Assembly: GCA_030248215.1 (NCBI GenBank)
Contig: JASANG010001477.1
Span: forward strand, 1 to 64,000
Source: Enoplolaimus lenunculus
Lineage: Eukaryota; Nematoda; Enoplea; Enoplida; Thoracostomopsidae
Length of the DNA: 64,000 nt
Direction: 5' to 3'
The stretch's first letter is position 1; every line of letters starts with the position of its first letter. The notes under the pieces were generated by a model. The model made no database searches. It saw nothing but the letters and a program-made list of their open reading frames with translations, and was not told the origin of the DNA. Positions 55,279 through 64,000 of this stretch are shown here, one piece after another. A program made the translations under genes and the position numbers.

Positions 55279-57057
55279 TTTAGTACTTGCATCGTTTACT
55301 TATGTTTAATGGAAATTTTGGAAAGAATATGAGCTTTGTTGACAGATGGCCATCTCAAACCAGCCCAAATTTAAATTTATTCCTTAATAAATACGAGATC
55401 TCAAAATGCAAACTGATTTTTGATTGGTTGGTTTCCATTTGAATTATGGTTGTAAGTTTTCTTCGTGTCCTTAATCCATTAATCAAAATTAGTTAGCATT
55501 CTAGTGAATTTACGGCAAACAGTCGCACGAAAATTTGTCGCCCTAAAACGTCCTAAAGCCTTTGACTAAATCTAAGCATCATGCTAAGCGTAATGTTAAA
55601 CCTAAGCATAGTAATCAGCGAACAGTTGTCGAGTCGATGAAATTTCGGATTACAAGTTGCCGAGCGACCAGTGGTCGGTTGTCGAATTGTCGTGATACCC
55701 ATGCATGTAGTTGCTTGTGTTGCTTTGAACATGTCAGAACTGCACGGTTGGGACGACCCCTGTTTCCGAAGTACTGTGAATATACATGGGTTTTTTCCAA
55801 TTGGCGTTTGGAACGTCCCAGTTGGAAACCAACTTGCGTTTTGTTGCCATGTCGTGCTCTTCCAACACTTTGACGATGCTAATTTTAAATTTTGGAATTT
55901 AGCTGATTTGTTTTAAAAACTGCCAATGAAAACGATGAGAAATGTTAAAATCGCAGCTAACTAAACAAGGTTCGTCATGGTGAAGACCGTTATTGCTGGT
56001 CACACCATTGGTTCATTTTCCTGCCTGTTTATACTTAACTTAACCTATTTAGCATTAAAATTAAGCTGAGCGCTTCTGACGCGCAGCAAACACATACGAA
56101 CACGTCCACAGGGGCTCACTTCTAACGCAACAATTTTGATCCCCTAGAAACGTTTCAACTTCGCTTCCAAGTCATGTGAAATCATCGTACCCCCGTCCTG
56201 AAAAACTTAGCCCCCGCCCGCCGTCGCCAGATATGACAATTTTGTGCAATAATTTTGAGTAAAAGACAAATAAACAACAATTAAATTCTCACAAGTTTTA
56301 TTCTATTGTTCTCATTTCTATCGTTTAAAACAACCAAGGCGTTGTTTGACCACCCAAAACACCAATCGCCAAAACGCTGTCTAATTTATTAGATGCAAGT
56401 GAATATAAGCGCAACTGTTAAAATTATCGATGCTAAACGGTAACTAAGGATGAATTCATTTGTTTGAAAAGTTTTTGGAAAGTTCGAAAAAACCACATAC
56501 ACAACTCTCTCTGTGCCAGAGTGTTGTGCTTAATTTTAAAGCCAAACCAATCAGTCAATGTGTTTTCTGTAAGCCTTTTAAAAGAGTTTAAACTTTTTAA
56601 GCTAATTTACCGTTTTTTTATAAATATCAGTTTTGATGGCAAAAATATGAAATGAACAAAACCGATTTGTACAATTTTAACCTATAAACCGATTCAATTG
56701 CTCAACGGCATATTACCATCTCTTTGTTTCAGGACATCGAACTTCATGTAAGGATTTTTGCTTGTGCGAAGATAGCGAACAAGACAATTTTTGACATCTT
56801 CAAACGTGGTGTGGGTAAATGTGACCATTTGTGAAATTTCTCCGGAATTTTTGGGGGCATACATATATAATATCCGTGCGGTCGATGTTAGCTGTAAGGG
56901 CCTGTTCAACGATTGACGCTTTAACTCACTGCCATGCACAGGCGTAGCCAGGATTATGAAAAGAAGGGGTCATGTTGTATAAAAATTTAAAAGAACAAGT
57001 TTCTTGTGTTCCTGCAACTGACAAAAATCCTAGAAACCCCTGGACAACAAATATCTC

Positions 57058-57247
57058 GGCCCATTTCACTTTTAGGGCCGTCCCGTTTTCTGGTGGGACA
57101 ACAAAAGAGTAAAAGTTTAAGTATTAGACTAATTTTTGCTTGGGCTTACGCTTAACCTTTGGCATATACTTTTTAGACGATTAGGTTTAGGCTTTATGGT
57201 TCAGTATACGTTTAAGCTACAGTTATGGTCCTAAAATTGACATTGGC
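57058..57247. mobile_element. TTAGGC-A MITE, diverged
   Basis: Ends CGGCCCATTTCACTTTTAGG and GGTCCTAAAATTGACATTGG; GTGGGACAACAAAAGAGTAA and degenerate TTAGGTTTAGGC inside. Confidence 0.75.
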
Positions 57248-57575
57248 TAAAATCAGAAAAGCGAAGATGAATCCGTAACGCCGTAGTCAGATACGCTCTT
57301 TCTGTCATGGTGTCATAGAGAACACAGTACGAGGAATCCGCTGCCTACGCCACAGCCTAGCCATACAATACTTTCAATTCCGTCGCGTAATTGAGGCGTA
57401 AACCTTATTCTACTTTATAAAATGTCAAGCGGAAAATTTCTACAATTAATATAACCAAGTTTGCTAGAATTAACGCGTTATCGTTTCTACAAACATGTAT
57501 GTAAATATTGTATCTTGCATTTGCAGTAAAGGTGGCTGTGCCACTCTCAATTATATTTCAAACTAAAAACTAAGA

Positions 57576-59050
57576 TATAACCAGTCGTAGTGGGACTACA
57601 TTTATTGAGCGAAGCTCGAACACACGTAAGCAATTAAGGTAATATGCAAATTAGTTATTAGCTAACTATTCATTTACCGATTTTGGAGGATTTTAAGCAA
57701 GTTCCTAAGATTCCTCGCACCCAAGAACCCTTCAGCTACCCTAATAATTATTGAAATAATTTAAAAAGTCATAATTTTTTCTCGTCAATTAAGCAAATAC
57801 GCAAATTAGCTATTAGCTAACTATTCGATAATCGCTTTTAAAGGTTTGTAGACAATTTATTCAGATTCTTCGCACCCAAAAATCCATTATTGCTGAAATT
57901 ATATTGCTTGTAACCCTAATAATTTGTGAAACATTGTAAAAACGCCTAATTTAGGCTTATCAATTATGCTTATATGCAAATTAGCTATTAGCTAACTATT
58001 CGATTATCGGTTTCGGAGGTTTGTAAACAATTTATTCAGATTCCTCGCACCCAAAAACCTTCAGTAAACCTTAATAATTATTGAAATAAATTAAAAAGCC
58101 CTAGTTTTGTCTTGTCAATTAAGCTAATATGCAAATTAACTATTCGCTAACCATTCAATTATCGGTTTCGGATGTTTCGAAACAATATATTCAAATTCCT
58201 AGCACCTAAAAACCCTTTAGTGTTGAAATTATATTGCTTGTAACCCTAATAATTTGTGAAACATTGTAAAAACGCCTAATTTAGGCTTATCAATTATGCT
58301 TATATGCAAATTAGCTATTAGCTAACTATTCGATTATCGGTTTCGGAGGTTTGTAAACAATTTATTCAGATTCCTCGCACCCAAAAACCTTCAGTAAACC
58401 TTAATAATTATTGAAATAAATTAAAAAGCCCTAGTTTTGTCTTGTCAATTAAGCTAATATGCAAATTAACTATTCGCTAACCATTCAATTATCGGTTTCG
58501 GATGTTTCGAAACAATATATTCAAATTCCTAGCACCTAAAAACCCTTTAGTGTTGAAATTATATTGCTTTCAACCTTAATATTAGTGAAATATTGCAAAA
58601 AGTCCTAATTTAGGCTTATAAACTATGCTAATATGCAAATTATCTATTAGCTAACTGCTCAAGTATCGGTTTTGGAGATTTGTAAACAGTCTCGGCAGAT
58701 TTCTCGCAACCAAAAACCCTTTAATGCTAAAATTAGATTGCTTCTAACTGTAATAATTAGCGAAATATTGTGGAAAGTCCTAATTTTAGGCTTAATAAAT
58801 TATGCAAATTAGTCTGTAGCTTAGAAAGTGCTTTAAATTTTAAAACCCCAATGCTAGGTTAACACCCCAGGATACTTGGCTTTCAAACAAAAAATTTATC
58901 GAAATCGGTTCAGCCGTTCCTGAAATTCTTTTCGGACGGACAGACGGACAGACGGACGGACGGACATCCACCTTTCTACCCCCAAGTACAAAACATAAAA
59001 CGCTTCGCGAAACTCCGAGCTTCGCACGGAGATTCGCTTCGCTCAAAAAC
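57576..59050. mobile_element. GAGCGAAGC-type element, large copy
   Basis: Left CAGTCGTAGTGGGACTACAT TTATTGAGCGAAGC, right TTCGCTTCGCTCAAAAAC; the short copy 33486-33955 shows both ends in inverse order. It contains five or more AT-rich subunits of about 165 bp (TATGCAAATTAGCTATTAGC) and a (GGAC)n run near 58933-58972. About 1.47 kb, no transposase frame. Confidence 0.85.
57901..58560. repeat. 330-bp tandem duplication inside the large element
   Basis: 57901-58230 and 58231-58560 look identical or nearly so over 330 bp (ATATTGCTTGTAACCCTAAT starts each). Each unit is itself made of two related halves of about 165 bp. Near identity implies a very recent duplication or sequence homogenisation. 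Confidence 0.95.
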
Positions 59051-59630
59051 TGAAACCAAACCCAAAACCGTACCTTTTAAAGGAGTCCCTGGCTCCGCCT
59101 AGTCTCTCTTATAACTTAAGTTAGGCTTTAGGCGTTGCTTTACGGCGTAAAACTTATAAAATCGACTAGGCTACGTCAGCCGCCTATGTGTGTCTCGATT
59201 GTTGTTATTTAATATTGTTTTGGGTGTTTAAGCCTATTAGATAACTGGACAGAGTTCCAATTGTGGGGCTCGGTCGAAGTAGGCAAATTAGCTCGTGACG
59301 CTCAGATGGGGTAGCCAGGACTGGATTCAGTATGAGATCAGTTTTTACTTGAATTTGCAGCGGATTTTCACACTAAATACTTAATTTTACTTGAAATTTG
59401 CGGTGGTTTGGTAAAATTGGAGTTTATTTTCGTTTAGTAAGTGGAGTCATAGGCGCCGAAAGTGGGGGGAAGCAAGGGTGCACTTGCCCCCACAATGCTC
59501 AGATTGTGGGGCACAGCCCACAATATTGTCTTGAGCTCACAATATCAAACTGTCAGCAGATACCTTTTCCAACCACACAACCCAACCCGCTATTAAATTT
59601 GTGCACTTAAGACTAGCAGCAAATCGAAAC

Positions 59631-59735
59631 CAGGGTGTAAACGGACAGCAAAAATAACCGACACTGAAACGGATAGCAAAAACGGAAAACGGAAACGGAA
59701 AACGGATATTAAATTAGAAGAACGCATTACCGCAA
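59631..59735. mobile_element. CAGGGTGTAAAC-type element, fragment
   Basis: CAGGGTGTAAACGGACAGC, then several ACGGAAAACGGAAACGGA-like repeats, as in 18914-19250. No right end. Confidence 0.5.
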
Positions 59736-61280
59736 AAATACCGGGCTTAGGGAGGAAATTAAACAGTCTGAGCAAAACATTCTTGAAACGCAATATATCG
59801 GAGGTGTTGACCGTAGAAAGAATAATGTTGCAGGCCGATTTAACTTTATTTGGTCAATCCAGCAACAACTGTATCAGCAAAACAAACTTTTTCAACTTTT
59901 TGAACGTTAAACATTTGAAGTCCAGGGCCGGAGCAGCAATCCCCCATACCTGCCATTTATGAGGCCCACCCCTAAAGGCGCCGACTCCCCACTCTAACCG
60001 GTTGAAACCAAAACCGCCGAAGTTTCAAATGTGTCTGGCTTCTCGCTCGCGAGGTCTTGACACTATCTGCCTTGCCGTGATATTTGTAATGGCTTTACAC
60101 ACTACATAGACCTTTAGATAACCACCAGGTTGCTTAATGTTAGCAAATGTTCTTGCTCGCTACACTCACTGGCCCACAATTTTACTTAAGATACTAAAAC
60201 TCACCCGAACAACGGTAACAAAAACATTTGTAGAGTGAAGTAGTGCCATGTGCTGTCTACCCTGGTTTCAGCATATGAACATTATATTAGGTTTGACCTA
60301 AAATATGAGCTATCCAGGTACTTTATCAGAAAATGTCAAAACAATTTTCCCATTGCGCGCGAAGAGTGATTCATTTTAAAGATGAGTTCACTTGCTAGAT
60401 TCATCATTTTGCAACTTTTGTGTGAAATTATTTTTGAAAGGTTGTCCTCGCTGATATCAAACACCAGCGTGAGCTCAGATGGCGAACCTCAGATCAAACA
60501 CCGCGGAATTCTAGTTCTAACTCTACGTTGGAGCCTCCGAAGTTTGTGGGGAACCCCACTCCTGTCTGCTCCGGCACTGTTGAGTTCCACATAGACACAA
60601 AAGCGATTAAACCACATGCTGATAATGAGCATTTTTTTCTCGTATCGTTGATAATTTGCCAGTGAATGACATAAACGGTTTCATTTGGTGATGAAAAGCA
60701 AAAAAGCTTTTGCGTTACTAAAAAATTAAAATGAATACTTCATTTTACTGGAGCATCTTGTATGTCGTGTTTTTTCGCAAAACAATCGAAGAATGCTGAG
60801 GGATTGTGTGTTGTTTGGGTGGCGCACAGCGCAAATTACACAGTATTTCAATACTGGGGCTTATGGAGTAACAAAACCTTGGGCAATTTCGGAGTTTGGG
60901 GAACTGTTTATTTATTCAAACAAAATTAGTTTCTTAATTCTTAAACCGGAGAAAGCCACTCTAACGGGATTAGTTTTTGCAGAAATGTGATGTAATTCTA
61001 ACGGGGTTAAAATAGTGTTCACGGTATCGGTGCTTGTTTACTTTCGCTCTGAAAATTAAACTGAACATCCACGCTTGAGGTACGCAAACCGCATTGATGA
61101 AAATAAAAGTTTTCAGAATTTTAGCTTAAAGCAGAACAAGCGAATACCAATATGAAACTCTGTGTCTTAAGTTTTAAGATTTATGCTTAAACTTGGTCTT
61201 TGGTAGATGTTGGGCGACGAGTTATCGAGAGGAAAGTTATCGCAGATCCATTGCAAACAGAAATTTATGCATCTTTACTA

Positions 61281-61460
61281 GCGGATCTAGAGAGGGGCAG
61301 GGAGGGCGTATGCCACCTCCCGTCAAAAGTTTTCCTGTGGTAAAATGATAAGGTGCCTACCTTGCAATTCTCTCCTTCAGCAATTTTTTGCGATAAAACT
61401 TTACAATTTTCCCCTTAGAAAATTTTTTGGTGATAAAATGATAAGATGCCTACCTTACTA
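61281..61460. mobile_element. GGATCC-type element with internal duplication
   Basis: Starts AGCGGATCTAGAGAGGGGC. GATAAAATGATAAGATGCCT and a near copy (TGGTAAAATGATAAGGTGCC) repeat within it. The right end is not clear. Confidence 0.55.
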
Positions 61461-62263
61461 TTTTTGCGTTTCATATACTTTAAATTCAACTCAACGGCGA
61501 ATTAACAATCTAGTTTCTACACCAAATATTAACGTCTATTGTACAAGTACACTTGCAATTTCCGAAACACTCCAAATCTGAAGCTAACAGAACTTTGTTT
61601 TAAATCTAACGAGCAGTGGACAGACCATCTGGCCTACCGGAAAAATACCCGGTAAATCGGTTGAAAGTTCGGCCACTCAAGCAAATCGGCTATCATGGTT
61701 TGCTTTCTAAATAGTCAGCGATAAGTTGGGCTATATCAAAATATCAGCGCCAAGTTTAAGCGCCAGGCCAGCCACGAGTCTAGCACAAACGAATACCGCG
61801 TACTTAAAACGTTTCAACAAAAACAAACACTGATCAAATTCTAAAAATTCGATAAATATCAAATTACCTCGTACAGGCTTAACCATTGTTAATATAAAAC
61901 GTTAATTTAATATCAATATAGCAAAACTGACAGCTAAAATAGCTAAAAAGTCAAGAAAGCCTTAGTGTTGGGTTTATATCGATCAAAAATATTAAATCTC
62001 TCTGTCAATAGCGTGATCATGATTTTTAGCATTGCTTGGTGGCGTATTACAAAGGAATGTTGCGTTTAAATTCGAGACTCAAACCAAAATGTCACAGGGA
62101 TACAATTTATTACTGCAGGCATGTAACCGGCTCAGCATGTAAATAGAGCCAAAATTTTCAGAGATGCCCGGGGTGATTTACATGAGTTTTACATGCCGGG
62201 GCTTAAGCTTTTCTAGTACGGGGGGTCAAGATTTATATAAGGTTATGGGAAGAATGAGATTAA

Positions 62264-62461
62264 AAGCCAGTATTCTCAAATGTGTGTAGCACCTATCGCC
62301 AGTTGCCGATAGGCCCTGTACGAAATTCAGCGCATTGTTTGCGTTTGAGTTGCCTTAATACTGCTGTACCAATTTTGAGATTTGCAATTGCAGCACTTCG
62401 TCAGTTTGAAAACGTATCGCGAACTGATGATAGACGCTATACGCATTTGAGAATATGGGCC
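62264..62461. mobile_element. TGTGTAGCACC-type MITE
   Basis: Left CAGTATTCTCAAATGTGTGT AGCACCTATCGCCAGTTG, right CTATACGCATTTGAGAATAT GGGCC. 198 bp, the shortest complete copy. Confidence 0.85.
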
Positions 62462-62903
62462 AAGGAAACAAAATGAATCGAAACTTGCTGAATGCATCGA
62501 TGAAACACTCTGCACCAGATTTAAATATTTGTGTTCTCATCAAAAGGATGTTGTACGCTATCCGCGGGTAATTTAGATTTTTGCTAATATATGATCTTTT
62601 GCAGTGTTCCTGGTCGCGAGACTTCTTATCTAAAACTGTCATTAAAACGGAAATACAATTTTAAAATGAAATTAGCCATGTCTTAAGAGCTATTTTATTG
62701 TTTATTAACAAGGTTTATGATAGAAACGCCAATGCGATTCCATAGCAACTGACATCTTGGGAAACCTGAGCTGGCTATTCCACAAAAATCCTCGTCGCTA
62801 AACCTGGGTACTATGACAATGTACCATGTCGGTATTATGAGACACACATTTCATTGAAACATTACAGTTTAGACTGTATCCAGAAGTCACCGTGTTAGAG
62901 GCC

Positions 62904-63174
62904 TTAACCATTTCTCACATAAATATTTTCTATTTCCCCTGACACCTACTTTTATGCTAGGATTCGAACTCAAGTGACTGGAGTGGGAGGTGTATACCAT
63001 CACCACTCAGCTATAGGAGCTTGACGCTCGAGCCCGAGGAGGCTGTCACGTCTTGTGGTGATTTAGTACAATGTATACGTGTTGCAATTGTTAAACACGG
63101 TGCGATATATATTATTTAACGTATATGCACTGCGCTGAGTTGCCTATAGGCAACTCAATGTGAGAAGGGGTTAT
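62904..63174 (-). mobile_element. TTAA-flanked MITE with tRNA-like sequence, copy 3
   Basis: TTAA at 62904; the right border is GGGGTTAT with the final base changed. Termini CCATTTCTCACAT and AATGTGAGAAGGGG. The tRNA-like part (62948-63020, minus strand) keeps A box TATAGCTGAGTGGT and B box AGTTCGAATCC. It is inverse to the copies at 26579 and 47830. Confidence 0.82.
62948..63020 (-). tRNA. tRNA-like sequence, Gly(CCC)-like, within a MITE
   Basis: On the minus strand, CTCCTATAGCTGAGTGGTGA, anticodon loop CTCCCAC and B box GAGTTCGAATCC lie in tRNA order. The promoter boxes are intact; the stems are imperfect. Likely a tRNA-derived passenger, not a housekeeping tRNA. Confidence 0.45.
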
Positions 63175-63481
63175 AGATAGTAAACGGAAAATTTTTCGCT
63201 TAAAATTATGTAAGGAGAATGCCGCATAATTTCATATAATCTGCAAGCAAATGCCATTTTGTTATCAGTAGAAGAGGCACACTATTTCCGGGAATCTAAG
63301 ACCCATACCATTGCTGATAATCGTTTTTAAAAGCAACTAGTAATCCGTAGTTGCACACATGTGCAACTCTCTTAAAATACACCGTTATGGCATATGTTAG
63401 ATGGATTTGTTTAAGCAAGTCTGTACTTATGCGCCATCCAGTTTATCTTGTACCCGCTGTGTGGAAATTTGCAACACCAAT

Positions 63482-63518
63482 TTCCAACTATGATTTTTAA
63501 AAATCATAGTAGTTGGAA
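63482..63518. repeat. Short palindrome
   Basis: CCAACTATGATTTTTAAAAA TCATAGTAGTTGG forms a hairpin with a stem of about 14 bp and almost no loop. No other context. Confidence 0.8.
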
Positions 63519-63854
63519 TATGGGTTTTCGAAATTTTCCAATTTCCCACTTCCACAAAATGCAAAACCCCGAATGGTAAATTGGTAAATCAATTGAAATC
63601 AATTTCCTACTAGGGCATTTTAAAACAACGCAAATGGGAAAATGAGATATTTGTACAATTCAATTTCCTTTATCCATCAAAAATTTTATGTCAAAAGGGA
63701 AATTGAACTCAAAATTAATTTTAACCCATTTTGCGATATTTTCCCTATCAACGAAACGCATAAAAAACATACTTCGTTTCATAGAATAACAACAGAAAGA
63801 AAAAGTAAACAACAATATTCTATCTGCATAATTTTTCATTTTGAAGTATAGAAG

Positions 63855-63930
63855 CAAATTTGCATATGGATATGTAAATCTGCTGGAACGCTGCCCAAAA
63901 TACGTATGTGGGGCGCTCCAGCCTTAATAT
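63855..63930. repeat. Repeat end shared with gene B intron 7
   Basis: AAATCTGCTGGAACGCTGCC, AAAATACGTATGTGGGGCGC and TCCAGCCTTAATATAT match the sequence just after the 81-bp duplication at 17840-17905, including the GGAACGC/GCGYTCCAGC hairpin. Confidence 0.6.
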
Positions 63931-64000
63931 ATAAATTATTATTATTTTTCAACATCAATCGTACCCCTATTCCCAACGTATCTGTATAACTCGGTTTCAA

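Larger units (their letters stand above)
50528..64000. other. Right flank: repeats and unassigned DNA
   Basis: No gene recognised. Repeats are listed separately. The segments 51792-52846, 55279-57057 and 59051-62263 look unique; short frames there (for example 55562-55873 plus, 60382-60594 plus) have no domain features that I can defend. Confidence 0.6.

Noticed and set aside
55562-55916. Overlapping plus and minus frames of 61-103 codons
   Set aside because: Several frames are open at once in a slightly GC-richer patch; no domain, splice context or codon pattern favours one.

Overview
The window is animal (metazoan) nuclear DNA. It is AT-rich, has spliced genes with GT-AG introns, and is dominated by short non-autonomous transposons. 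The only genes I can identify with confidence are small-conductance calcium-activated potassium channels (SK, KCNN family), all on the minus strand. The phylum cannot be fixed from the sequence. Many elements carry TTAGGC hexamers, the nematode telomere unit, but here these sit inside dispersed transposons and say nothing firm about taxonomy.

Layout. Gene A occupies 53-6660: seven coding exons, open at its 3' end where it leaves the window. A repeat-filled spacer follows (6683-17140). Gene B occupies 17141-26418: eight coding exons, complete, 871 codons plus stop. A 23-kb spacer (26419-49384) holds no recognised exon. Exon C1 lies at 49385-50527 and encodes a third, polyglutamine-rich SK N-terminus plus S1. 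It ends in a good phase-0 donor, but I found no C-specific downstream exons, so it is either an alternative first exon of gene B or a gene that has lost its body. From 50528 to 64000 I see only repeats and unassigned DNA.

The channels were rebuilt exon by exon from splice sites. Genes A and B share intron positions and phases from S4 to the calmodulin-binding domain (exon lengths 157, pore exon, 111, 122 bp). They differ in three places: A has an extra N-terminal exon, A carries S2 to S4 in one exon where B has two, and B has a much longer S5-pore turret. Both keep the GYGD filter and a KCNN-type calmodulin-binding region, so both should act as calcium-gated potassium channels of the plasma membrane.

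Around the genes I distinguish at least thirteen families of short inverted-repeat elements. They include two families with internal TTAGGC/GCCTAA arrays, a TTAA-flanked family carrying a tRNA-like sequence, long fold-backs and several nested insertions that give relative ages. Many lie within 10-90 bp of SK splice sites. Tandem arrays of 107 bp (nine copies), 330 bp (two copies), 84-88 bp (three copies) and 81 bp (two copies) are also present. A pre-miRNA-like hairpin lies at 53935-54028, and three coding-like stretches of unknown identity lie at 10127-10303, 11473-11919 and 16828-17103.
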